DNA of 64,000 bases from NCBI GenBank assembly GCA_947471745.1, contig CANJKZ010000977.1:1364001-1428000 (forward strand), in the 5' to 3' direction. This document shows, in pieces, positions 22,413 through 32,791 of the stretch. This DNA is from Closterium sp. Naga37s-1. Lineage: Eukaryota; Streptophyta; Zygnematophyceae; Desmidiales; Closteriaceae. The notes below the pieces were generated by a model. It saw only the letters and a list, made by a program, of their open reading frames with translations. It was not told the DNA's origin and made no database searches. The position numbers were made by a program, and so were the translations under genes. Position 1 is the stretch's first letter; every line of letters begins with the position of its first letter.

Positions 22413-23363
22413 TTTCCCTGCGCCTGTCCCCGTTCCTTTCCCCACGCCCGTCCCCGTACCTTTCCCCGCGCCCGTCCTGGTTCCATTTCCCGCGCCCGCT
22501 CCCTTTCCCTTTCCCGTGCCTTTCCCCGCGCCCGTTCCCGTTCCTTTCCCTGCGTCTGTCCCCGTACCTTTCCCCGCGCCCGTCCTGGTTCCATTCCCCG
22601 CGCCCGCTCCTTTTCCCTTTCCCGTGCCTTTCCCCGCGCCCGTTCCCGTACCTTTCCCCGCGCTCGTCCCCGTTCCCGGCGAAACCTTTCCCTTCCCTGT
22701 TCCCGCTCCTCTACTTCCGCACCCTTCCCCGTGCCTCTCACTGCACCCTTCCCCGCGCCCGTCATTGCACCCTTCCCCGCGCCTGTCATTGCACCCTTCC
22801 CCGCGCCTGTCATTGCACCCTTCCCCGTGCCTGTCATTGCACCCTTCCCTGCGCCTGCGCCTGTTCTGGCGGATTTTGCGGCTCCCGAAGTTTTTCCCCT
22901 TGCCGGCCGCTGCCGTTATTGCCGCCAGCTTGATCGTGCGACTTGATTGGTCGGCAGCAGACGATTTTACGGGAAAGGGGGAAACAGCGCCACTGCCCAG
23001 CTCAGTTCCTACACTGAAGTCGGCGTTCACGCCGGACGATGAGCTTATATCGAGAGATTGTCTCCGAGCCTTCACGGTGCTGGTGCGCTTCGATCCGTCT
23101 GCTGCTGCTCCGGTGGCGGTGGCGGCGACGGGGGCGGGAAGCAACTGCGGCGCCGCGACGAGGGACAGGAGGAGCAGGAGAAGCGGAAGCAGGGCTGGCA
23201 GGGCTAGGCCGTGCGAGGGTTGGGCGCGGTGGAGAGTGGTGTAGATCGAGCGTGAAATGCGGTGGCAGGTCGGAATGACAAGAGAGGGGAGTCCCCGCCG
23301 CGAATGCCGTGTTGACTCCATCGCCATAATCGCCACCATCGGAATCATCGCCTTTATCGCCAC

Positions 23364-25456
23364 AATTGAGCTGATGACGCGTTGAGTCCTAGTCGTTTAT
23401 GGACGCCTCTTTTATGAACTGTCGCATTTGAAATCTGTAGGCGTTGTGAGTTCGTGTGAACACGACCTGGCGAGGCTGAGGCTTGAACCACACTGCTACT
23501 ACTACTAGAACCAGAGCGCGTCGAGAAAACTTGATCTACGCAAACGCTGTGATAGCTCGGAGTTCGAAGTCCGAGGTACCTCAGGTTCGAATTGAGCTAG
23601 TAACACCCTTGGTGCTGTCGTGAGGAGATATGCCGAATCACCGACCATCGTGACACGTGCGGCAAGCATCATGGACGATGTCTCAGTTGTACTAGCGACT
23701 CGGTTTCGGTATCAAGGGGTTCTACTAGCGACTCGGCTTAATTATCCAGGGGGGTTGTTTGGAAAGCTGTAGAAGAGACAGACCGCAAGAGTGGTCTCTA
23801 AAAAGCGACGACACTGCGCGCCTTGAAGAATGGGTGCTGCTGCATGAAGCAAGCATGGGTTGGGTGGGGGGGAGTTCTGGAGAATTGCGACGCTTTTGCG
23901 CGAGCATTACGCTTTTGCGTGGCGCGTTTGCGGGAGTACCGTGAGTCTGTGACCCTGTGGAGTGGAGCACTGTGGCGCTGTGGTGTGGAGCATTGTGACG
24001 CTTTTGCCTCGGTATTAATGGGTTCTACTAGCGACTCGGCGTAGTTATCAAGGGGTATTGTTTGGAAAGCTGTAAAAGAGACAGGAAGCAAGAGTGGAGC
24101 ACTGCGTGCCGCTGTGGTGTGGAGCATTGTGAAGCTGGGCAATGGGAGGGGCATTTTTTAGGCGCCTCAAAAATGGCATTCCACTGGCCCAGTGTTTTGC
24201 AAAGCTACCATTCCATCCATTCCATTGTTTGCTGGTTGGTTTGGGTGAAAGGTATGGCACGATTTCCGAGCCAGCCTCGTGAAGCTGGCCAGGTCAGTGG
24301 GGAGATCTACTGGTCAGTGTTTTGCAAAGCTGGCCAAACCATTTCAGTAGTGCCTGCCCAGCACAAAATATCTAGCGTGGGCAGCAGGGGCACTAGCGTT
24401 TTCCTGACAAGGTGTAGTCATCTGGTGACTAGAGCAGGGCTGTCGCTTGCTCTGGGCACAAAATAACCAGATGGAGGTGGCCTAAATTCAGCCCAGAACT
24501 AACGGGTAAGTAGGGGAAATGCCCTTGTAGCGACAGGCCTGGCTCAGAGCTGGCTTGGCATTGTCGGGTAACCAGCGAAACCCAGCCGCGCCGCACATCC
24601 CACATTCCCGTACCCGACCGGCAGCGGCGCGATGTGTCGAGTCGCCCGTGGTTTGTAATTTTTGTTTGGTTTCATGGAATGCAGAAATCGTGCTTATCGC
24701 CTCCACTCCACTCGTCCAACCCACCACCAGCACCTGCATCAGAGCATTTGTTTCAAACTCATCTATCACGGTCGTTCACGGTATGTTTACGGCCTTAAAC
24801 GGTTCTGCGCGTTGAAGCTAAGAAAGCCGTTGACAACACAACAAACACTTGCCCCGCCATCCTTCAGCTGGTTCCACTGCTCGTCTCAGGATTGTCGGCG
24901 AGAAGTTTTCAGTTTCGCACGCACAGGCCACTAGGATTTGACTTTCGAGTGCTCCTCCCACCCAGCTACCACACGCACCATAACCCGCATTCGCTTCACG
25001 ACGGCTGATAGCGTTGCTTCTAGCTAACACACCACTCTTCACGACGCCTTAGGCCAAGGAGCTATCGCTGTTTGATACGTATTGCTCACAGCTTTCCTGC
25101 AGCCATTGCCACGTAACCACGTGTCCACTGTCAGTAGGCGAACCTAGATATTGTCAACGCACCCACGTATCAACTATCAGTCACTCGATATTTCTGCTCA
25201 CGAGAAGCATGAAGGGTGTTCATTCAATTCGTACCACCAAGGTACCTCTCAGTTCATTCTCCCAGCTATCACTTTCAAAGTGCAACGACGAAGTATTTCC
25301 GACGCGTTCGTCTAGTAGTGTGGTTCAAGCCGCAGAGTCGCCAGGTCTCAAATTCGCACGAAAGTTACAACCCCTACCAGTTACAAGTGCTACCCTCAAT
25401 TTAAGAGGCGTTCGTTAACGACTACGACTCAACGCGTAATCAGCTCATTGGTTGCG
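23364..25456. promoter_or_regulatory. Divergent intergenic region between the two FAS1 genes
   Basis: No convincing gene is seen. A direct repeat of about 110 bases (GGTTCTACTAGCGACTCGGC, then a block containing TTGTTTGGAAAGCTGTA) occurs near 23690-23800 and again near 24010-24110. The region presumably holds the promoters of both genes. Confidence 0.5.
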
Positions 25457-27171
25457 ATGATTCCGATGACGGCGATGACGGTCATGGCGTCCAAACGACA
25501 TCCGCGGCGGGGACTCCCCTCTCGTCATTCCGACCTGCCGCCGCAAATCACGCTCGACCCAAGGCGTTATCCACCGCTCCCAACCCCCCCGCGTCGGCCT
25601 AACCCTGCCAGCCCTGCTCCCGCTTCTCCTTCTCCTCCTGTCCATCGTCGCGGCGTCGCCGTTGCTTCCCGTCACAAGCGCAGCAGAGAACAGCATTTCG
25701 GGAACAGGCGCAAGGAAAGCTACACGGACAGGCGCATGGAAAGGTATTTGGACAGGCGCATGGAAAGGCATCGGAAAGGGAAAGGGAAGAGGCCCAGACA
25801 AGGGGAAGGGGACGGGGAAAGGAAGCTCCGGATCTGGCACGGGGAGCGGAACAGGCACGGGAGCTGATTCTGGCGCGGCCGGAGGCTCGGGGACTGGTTC
25901 GGGATCGGCATCGGGAAAGTCTGACGGTAGCGGGGAAGTTATCCACGGTGGGGGAAGCGGAACGGGGAACGGAACGGGGAGCGGAGGGCAATCAAGCGAA
26001 GGTGGCGGAGGTAACAGCGGAGGCGGAGCAGCAGGCTCTGGAGGCCAAGCGCCAGGCGGAGGCGCTGGGTATGGTCTGACGGTGGAGCAGCAAGCAGCGT
26101 TGGCTGAAGTGAACAAGGTCTTGGGATTTTTGAACGAGCGGAAATTCACCGGAGCTGCAATGGGAATTAGCCGAAGTGGTAAGTTACACCTCCTATTAAT
26201 CCAGTTGCTACTTGTATGACAGAATGCAATTTTACTGCATGATCATGTTTGAAATCCATATCTTCGACTTCAAATCAGCAATCCTTTTGTTTGTTGCGTT
26301 TCTGTCCATTTTTGTGTCCTCCAACCTTCTCCTAAATCTCCAGGTTTAAATGAGACGCTTATGAATGCACTACTGTCGAACAATGTTACCATCTTTGCAC
26401 CAACCAATGGGGCGTTCTTCCGTATGCCCAAGAATGTGCGTTTTGGAGGACTGCTAAGGAGGAAGAAAGCTCTCTGGCAGGCGATGGCCTATCACGTGCT
26501 GCCATGTCGGATGGAAATCAATGACATCAAGGCCCTTGGAAATGGATTCCTGGTAAGCTTGTTTCTCTTGCTTAGCCTGCATGTAGTTCCTCTCTCTCAT
26601 CTCCAACCCAGCTTGTTGGATCTTTAACTCTATTCCCATTTATCTTTAACTCTATTCCCATGTAGTTCCTCTCTCTCATCCCCAACCCAGCTTGTTGGAT
26701 CTTTAACTCTATCCCCATTGATCTTTAACTCTATTCCCATGTAGTTCCTCTCTCTCATCCCCAACCCAGCTTGTTGGATCTTTAACTCTATCCCCATTGA
26801 TCTTTAACTCCATTCCCATGTAGTTCCTCTCTCTCATCTCCAACCCAGCTTGTTGGATCTCTTCGCCTCCATCCATTCCCGTCCCCCCCATATCCTCCAC
26901 ACACTACTCACCTCCAAGTTCACTATCCTTCCTACCCATTCCACGACCTTATTCGCAGATGGAAACACTCCACAGCCTTTCACTCAAGAAGAGCCAAACA
27001 AACAACCGGCTGCGTATCGTCAGGGTTGAAGACTCTTGGGGCGCGAGAGTTTTAATCGGAAACATGTACTCGAGTCCGTCAATAGTCGTCCATGCGGTGG
27101 ATTCAGTGCTGCTTCCAGTTACAGTCAGTAACAATGGCATCAACACTTTGGTGAAGGCAGCAATGATGTAA
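25457..27171 (+). CDS. Fasciclin (FAS1) domain gene 2, leader out of frame
   Basis: Single-FAS1-domain protein, paralogue of gene 1 and divergent from it. Exons: to 26178, 26344-26552 and 26959-27171, with GTAAGT and GTAAGC donors and CAG acceptors. After Gly/Ser-rich repeats come LTVEQQAALAEVNKVLGFL, then TIFAPTNGAFF, YHVLPCRM and VLIGNMYSSPSIVVHAVD. FAS1 domains mediate adhesion in extracellular matrix or cell wall. The hydrophobic leader ([17 protein letters not shown]) is encoded, but relative to gene 1 two bases are missing after GGACTCCCCTCT near 25520. The leader and domain frame therefore has no upstream ATG, while the frame from MIPMTAM runs out at a stop. It is either a recent pseudogene, a sequence error, or uses an unseen upstream exon. 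Confidence 0.72.
26582..26860 (+). repeat. 79-bp tandem repeat, about 3.5 units, in intron 2 of FAS1 gene 2
   Basis: Each unit contains TTCCTCTCTCTCATCCCCAA followed by CCCAG, a good acceptor-like block, plus TTTAACTCTA(T/C)(T/C)CCCAT. It lies between the exon 2 donor and the true acceptor of exon 3. Confidence 0.85.
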
Positions 27172-27216
27172 ATGCATCTCAATAGGATAAGAGTATAGTT
27201 GTAGTGTAGTACCTTT

Positions 27217-27545
27217 TGCTAGAAAGGCATAGTGCCGTCGTAGCGGAATCCTTGATTGTATAACAGAACAGAACTGAAAGTTTGCTATGGAATGGATTGA
27301 TTAAGAAATGACAGAGCAGGGTATTTATCCAAGCAGCTAACCCCCTCAAGATGGTTTCATCCACACCAATAATGCCACACCAATAATTTTACCTGCCAAT
27401 AATTCTTACCCTCCAATAATTCTAGACTCCAATAATTCTATCCCTCCAATAATTGTACAATTATTGGAGGGCTGGGAGTCTTATAAAGGAACACTACAGT
27501 AAAATCTAACAGCATTTGTATTATCTTATGTTTGTATATTTAACA
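27217..27545 (-). repeat. 3' LTR of the composite copia element (329 bp)
   Basis: The minus strand starts TGTTAAATATAC directly after the purine tract AAGGGGGAG. It contains an inverted repeat around TCCAATAATTGTACAATTA and several CCAATAATT units. CCTTT precedes it at 27212-27216. Confidence 0.9.
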
Positions 27546-28400
27546 CTCCCCCTTGCTGTAGGTTTTACTGAGTTTTTGTCTTGGAGGATACCTGTAACCA
27601 GCACTGATTGCGGTGTAAATTTTGGTCTCAGCGTTGATGGCGGGGCTGATTCAGTCCGTGGCGTTGATTGCGGACTAGAAGAGGTTATGGTTCGAACGTT
27701 CAGTTTGACGCGTCGGACGGTGGATTGGGTTGTCGTGTAGCAGTTTCTGCTCAGGTTACCGCACGTTCCGACGCTCAGGTTGTTCCTTTCGAACGGCTCC
27801 CTCACATCGAACCCTGACTCTGTCGCTCCTGCTGCTCTCGTTTCCCGTTCCCTTCTCGAGTAGGGGTCTAGCAATTTCGGCATTCTGGCTTTTCCGATCT
27901 CGTTTCCCTGGCTCTCAATCTCGACTTGCTAGAGCTCGTAGTCCATGGGCCGCCATTGCAGGCAATGCCATAACTTGTCCATGGCGAAATGTCCCTTAGG
28001 AAGGTCGAAATGCTTGAAATAGGAGAGCGGCAGCTGGCTCTCTTTCTCGTCTGACGCGCGACTTAGCTGCTGGCGATTTCTTTCTTCGATGGCGTGTTTC
28101 TGCTGCTGGTCGCGCAACCGAAGCAGCATGGCGCACAGCTGCTTCCAACCCTCCGGTAGCGACTTGCGCGACGGCTGATGCTTGGTGCGTGGCAGGAAGA
28201 CCCTGCGCACTTCTGCAGCAGTTGGTCCTCTGCTGCGTCAGCGCCCCTGGCTATCAGCAGCAGTGGCTGACGTAGGGCTGCAGCGGCAAGCGTGCCGCTG
28301 CATCACACGGCGCGATCTTCCCCTGCCACTTGCTGACGATCTGGCGCGAGGCTGCTGCTGCTACTCGACGTTTGCAGCACCTACTGTCCCTGGTGCATCG
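27546..28400. other. Left remainder inside the composite copia element, unassigned
   Basis: Begins with the purine tract and continues as GC-rich, CTGCTG-rich DNA similar in texture to 41450-42150. The minus strand holds an open frame at 28210-27929 (KQLCAMLLRLRDQQQ) that I do not recognise. It could be 3' non-coding copia sequence or part of the nested transposon. Confidence 0.35.
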
Positions 28401-28444
28401 CGGATTTTACAAGGGGCGGAAGTCACCGAAGATTGACAACTTTG

Positions 28445-28482
28445 TGACTTTCCCGTGACAGATTCCGGTCACGGGAAAGTCA
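28445..28482. repeat. Perfect inverted repeat, 15-bp arms, 8-base loop
   Basis: TGACTTTCCCGTGAC at 28445-28459 is matched by its reverse complement at 28468-28482. More GTCAC units follow. It may be a transposase-binding site near the left end of the DNA transposon. The neighbouring stretch to about 29750 has no gene that I can see. Confidence 0.7.
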
Positions 28483-29802
28483 TGGCTGGAAGTCCCAGGA
28501 TTGAGGGTCACGTTGCCAGTCACGCCAGGGTCACCAAAATGTCTCCCAAATGTCACAAAAACCCCACCTTTCCGTTACACTCCAAGTCACTCCTACAAGA
28601 CTGGTTCTCCACATTTACGTCCCCGTGCCTCATGTACCTTAAGGGTCACCGAAACATTACAGATAAACACCACCTCCACGTCAGCAGACACGTGTTGTAC
28701 AGTGACAACTACGCGTAACAACTATCCCACTGACCAAGAGAACGTACGCCAGGTGTACAGCCGCGTCCACAAATCGGCTCACGCCACTTGTCCGGAAACC
28801 CAATGTTTATAAACGGCCCAGATGCAACACATCGCCTTCCACATCAACGACTGATGTGCGTCCACGGCTCCCGCCATGTGTCCCTCCAGGCCGTCGATAT
28901 AGCCACACCTGTACAATCAAGATTTGCCACACACTTTGGTTGCGTTTTCGCCAACCACCTGCGAAACACATCCAACCGTTCGTTGCCCCAATATCCCACG
29001 GATGTCGCTGCGCTATAAACACACCAACCTCCTGCTACCTGGCCATCATCCGAACCGTCCATGGCACACACATCTCTGAACCAGGACGCAATCACCAACT
29101 GGCAGTCACGGCTAGGATGCGACGCTCTCGTCTAATCCAAACATCGTATTTCCTTTCGATCCAACAGCCCCGGTTGCTCCAAATGTGACACGGACATCGC
29201 ATCTCTGGCGCGGAGATCTACGGCACACCTTTGTCCGTCCATTACGCGCAATCGTCGTCCCTCTTTATTTGGCCAATCCACGTCCTGCATATCCCAGGCT
29301 GGACATTTCGCTTGATCCTGAACGATCTTTCCCAGCCACAGACTCATAACCAAATAACATGGTTACATCACCTCTGGCCCGTAGATGTCCTCCCTACATA
29401 TCACTACCACCGTCCATCACGCGACTCGACGCGCCGCCGCTGTGTCATCTCAACATCCAACCGTCCATCCAGTTCCCACAGGAGAAACGCGCTTCGACCA
29501 CAAAGATCCCACGCCCTAAATTTCACCATACACGCACCCTCGCACACGCTGGTGTTATGCACATTGGTCTGAGGCTAGGTGTCCTCCCCGTTGGACAAAG
29601 GCATTAGACATTCTTTAAATCACTCCTCTTTACGGTTTAGCCCTACACATGTTCCACTCAACATCACACACCATGTGCTACACAACAACCAGCACTACAT
29701 AATGCCACAACCTACTCTCTCCCCTACGGATACCCTCCACTAGTCGCGCACAACATTGAACTCCTTCTCCCCTCCCAAGGAGGGTTTAGTGTTCCATTCA
29801 CT

Positions 29803-32042
29803 TCAGTTCAGTGAGAGATTGTCCCCCTCCCTCCCGCTCTCGCTGGCTGCAGGCGCAGCTGTCGCCTGGCGCTCGATGCCGCACGAAGAAAGGCGCAGGC
29901 CATGGCGGCCCCAAGCCCAAGATGAAATGGTTGCGTCGTACGCCGGCTGGAACTCATCGACAGCCGCCATGACGTCCGTCAGGGCACACTCGCGGAGGCC
30001 GTCCACGATCTGCGCGTTGACACCCGCAGAGTTGGACAGCCTGCCCTTGCGAGTCTCCCAGAAGCGGATGGCATCGGTCACCTGCACATGACATGTAACG
30101 ACCAGGGGTTAGGACTGTTGTCGTCCACATACTACGGCGGACATGGTACGAACCAACTGCGTCCAGTATCACTAATTACCACGTGCTCGAGCCACGCCAT
30201 GTGGTACAGCTTCAGCGTCACAGTGCCGTTGATCATCCGCGGCTTGAACGCCGCACGTGCACAGGCCGCGAATGCCCCAGACGCAAAAGGCATGCCGCGG
30301 CGGTCCTCGCTCCACTTGGAGATAGCGAATACGTCTGCGTCCAGCCACGGCGAAGTACATGTCAGTCCGCAAAGATACACTCATGCGGTCCATACAAAAA
30401 CGCATGTACATGTCTTACCCTCCCCATCCAGCGTCAGAGCAAGTCGCTCCCGGACCCTCGCCACCGAACGTGCCCTAGGTGCAGCCCACGGGCTTTGCGC
30501 GTCCCGCTCGTCGCGGAAAAGACCGAGTTTCGGCAGCGCAATGTCGCGCACGCGTCCAGCCGCCGCCGTCTTCCAGTCGCTCAGGGTGCAGTTGAGGTCA
30601 GCGCGCCTTGCCTTGTCGGCAGCCAGAGCCAGGCTCGCGAATGGGAGGGGCAGGCTCTCGATGACGGCGCACAAAGCTCGCGTCTTTGCCGCGCTGCTCG
30701 GGTAGAACGTCATGGACTTGCTGTCCGCCGCGATGAAGAGATGCACGCGCAACTGCTCGCATATCTCCTGCACAGGACGAGGCCCCAGACATTGTGCATC
30801 GCAACCGTTTAGCATACGTAACCTCCACCACATCACTAGAGATAAACCAATCCCGATGCGTAACAACATGGCAACCGCGAATACACACGAGCACTACGTG
30901 CCTTCCATCCTTTGTTCGACGGCGGAAACTTCAGCGCGCGCTGGATAACGGGCGATGTGGACGATCGCATGTGCCGCCAGTGCTCTTCCTCCACCTCGTC
31001 CTCGTCCAGGTCGGACTCCTCTGGCGTTGCAACACGACGACCCTTCCTTGCATTCGTCGCCCTCTCGCACTCTCCGCGCGCATTGTCCCTCTTGCGTTTC
31101 TTTGCAGTGTGGTTGGCAAGAGACGCCAGCAGCGCCGTCTCGAGCCTCGCAAGCGTCGCAGCCGTGTCCTTCTGGGTTTTGCGCATGGCGTCAAACTCAT
31201 CCCTGGTAACAGGGGCCGAGTCGGAGAGTTCCTCATTAGTCTCCTCCTCCTCGTCGTCGGCAGCAGCATTGACACGCGGAAGCGCTTCGTTCGGGTTGTC
31301 ATCAGACGACTCTGGCTCCGGTTCCTGTGGCGGCGCGTCGGCCTGTTCCTCCGTGTCTGGCAGGTCCGAAACTTTGCGACGCTTTTCGGGCCTCGCCGAA
31401 CGCCCATTCCCTACAGACGACGAAGGGCCTTCCTTCCGCCTATTGGTCGCCGTACCATGCGACGAGGAGCTCTTGCCCTCACGTGCGTCGGGTGGATTGG
31501 GCTCCGGGGAGGACGCTGCACAGACATATTGGACGGAACGTCAAACGAAGACGGCCGGACGTTGTGAATCATGAACTCCTACACATACAGATACATTAAG
31601 GTAACGCATACGGATGAACATATTCACACCCAGACTTACACCGATCAGAAGTGACGCTTGTCGGTGCACGTACAACCGGCTTCTTATCCCTCGGGCCATT
31701 CCCCTTTGGCACAGGCGGCCTCCTGGAAGTCCCTGGCACCACATAATGCGTGAGGTGTTTGGGAGGCTTGGACACTCGCTGACGTTTCCCGTCCCTGGAC
31801 GCTCGAATGCTGTCGTTGCCACTGTCCATCTTGGCAGTGGATCCTGGACGGTTGGTGTCCAGAATGACGCGATTTCTAGGCTTTGTGCACAGAGAGTCAG
31901 AACGACCTGTGTGTGTCCAGAGTTTGGCGGACAATGACGTGGCGGATGAGTTTCCGGACGGAAATCTGCCAGCCAATCTGCCATCGCCACCAAACCACAT
32001 CCTTTTATCGCCTGACTGTGGGTTTATTCGTGTCCAACCCAC
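29803..32042 (-). CDS. Charged nuclear-type protein of unknown function (DNA transposon accessory gene)
   Basis: Not recognised. Likely exons on the minus strand: 32042 (or an inner ATG near 31830) to ~31641, ~31513 to ~30930, one ending at 30419 with donor GTAAGA, one ending near 30180, and 30081-29803. The middle exon is acidic then strongly basic (TAKKRKRDNARGE), suggesting a nuclear protein with a possible coiled segment (TLARLETALLASLANH). Downstream exons are compact and look folded (EICEQLRVHLFIAADSKSM; AISKWSEDRRGMPFASGAF; VTDAIRFWETRKGRL). It is the last gene of the minus block of the transposon, so a role in transposition or its control is plausible but unproven. Exon borders are only partly certain. 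Confidence 0.5.
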
Positions 32043-32248
32043 GACCTCACAAACTCACCAACTTTCATCGCGTTCATACACCTTAGTGTTACATATTGGT
32101 ACAGACATAAAAAGGTGTACAACCAGTATTCAACAAAAAAGGGATCCACAAGCAGTTGTTTCACCACAACACTATATGCGATTTATGGCACCAGCCTCGA
32201 CCCAAATTCACCACAACCCAAACAACATCCACCCCAATGCATCACATC

Positions 32249-32791
32249 TCAGGGCGTGCGCATGTCTACCGCTTCACCATCCGATCCTTCCCCAGGGGAG
32301 ACTTCTACGCTCTCCCCGTCCGCATCAGCCGCCTCCCCTGGTGCATCCACACTAGTGCCGTGGCGGGGCGCCTGTGGGTTCGACTTGCCACTCTTCTCCA
32401 GCTCAAATGGTGTTCCAGGCTTGACCCCTATGTCATCCATTGCCTTCCGCCATTCCCGCCACCGATACCACTGCCGTTTATGCACGAGGTGACGCACGTC
32501 ATCCTCAATGCACCCCTCCAGCGCTGCCATCTCACCCGCGTTCAGTTCCATGACCTTGAAAAAGGTGTCCTTCCTCCGTATCACGAATGCTCCTGCGGCG
32601 TACGCGTACGCCGCGTCCTCCTCCCTCTGGTATGCGCCCAGACGAACCTGACGGCCAGTACTCGGATCGGCCGTTAACTTTGTGCACCACTTCCTGACAC
32701 GCGTTTCGAACCAGACTCCCATGTACTCGCTCGTGCCACCTCTCTTCTTCTCCCCGGTGCCAGCACACGCCTTTGCCTTCGCCGCTGCAGA
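32249..32791 (-). CDS. AP2/ERF-like DNA-binding domain segment
   Basis: The translation TSEYMGVWFETRVRKW continues KLTADPSTGRQVRLGAY and EEDAAYAYAAGAFVIRR, matching the AP2 pattern (YxGVxxxxxxKWxAxI, xxLGxFxxxEEAAxAYxxAA). The domain spans about 60 residues, followed by an acidic tail rich in Gly, Glu and Asp ending DMRTP. It lies directly downstream of the Ulp1-like coding region, in the same reading frame, separated by one TGA. It may therefore be the C-terminal part of that protein after splicing or readthrough, or a separate gene starting at the ATG of YMGVW. AP2 domains occur both in plant transcription factors and in mobile-element proteins, where they bind DNA. Confidence 0.65.
   Translation of the reverse strand, partial: SAAAKAKACAGTGEKKRGGTSEYMGVWFETRVRKWCTKLTADPSTGRQVRLGAYQREEDAAYAYAAGAFVIRRKDTFFKVMELNAGEMAALEGCIEDDVRHLVHKRQWYRWREWRKAMDDIGVKPGTPFELEKSGKSNPQAPRHGTSVDAPGEAADADGESVEVSPGEGSDGEAVDMRTP

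Larger units (their letters stand above)
15880..23363 (-). pseudogene. Fasciclin (FAS1) domain gene 1, split by an LTR element
   Basis: Encodes a secreted, cell-wall or cell-surface type protein. The leader (start 23363) includes a hydrophobic core [16 protein letters not shown], then Gly/Lys/Thr repeats (units like GTGTGAGK), then one FAS1 domain. Domain exons are exon 1 end to 16637, 16505-16297 and 16083-15880. Motifs: TIFAPTNGAFF, YHVLPRRM and VLIGNMYSSPSIVVHAVD. Introns sit exactly where they do in gene 2 (middle exon 209 bp in both). The coding repeats are interrupted by a retroelement at 17691-22412. In addition, a C run near 16890 is one base longer than its sisters, which shifts frame between repeats and FAS1 domain, and the C-terminus differs from gene 2 by a 5-bp length change. 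It is most likely a dead gene. Confidence 0.8.

Noticed and set aside
22289-23244. Plus-strand Pro/Arg-rich frames right of the chimeric retroelement
   Set aside because: Antisense to the leader and repeats of FAS1 gene 1.
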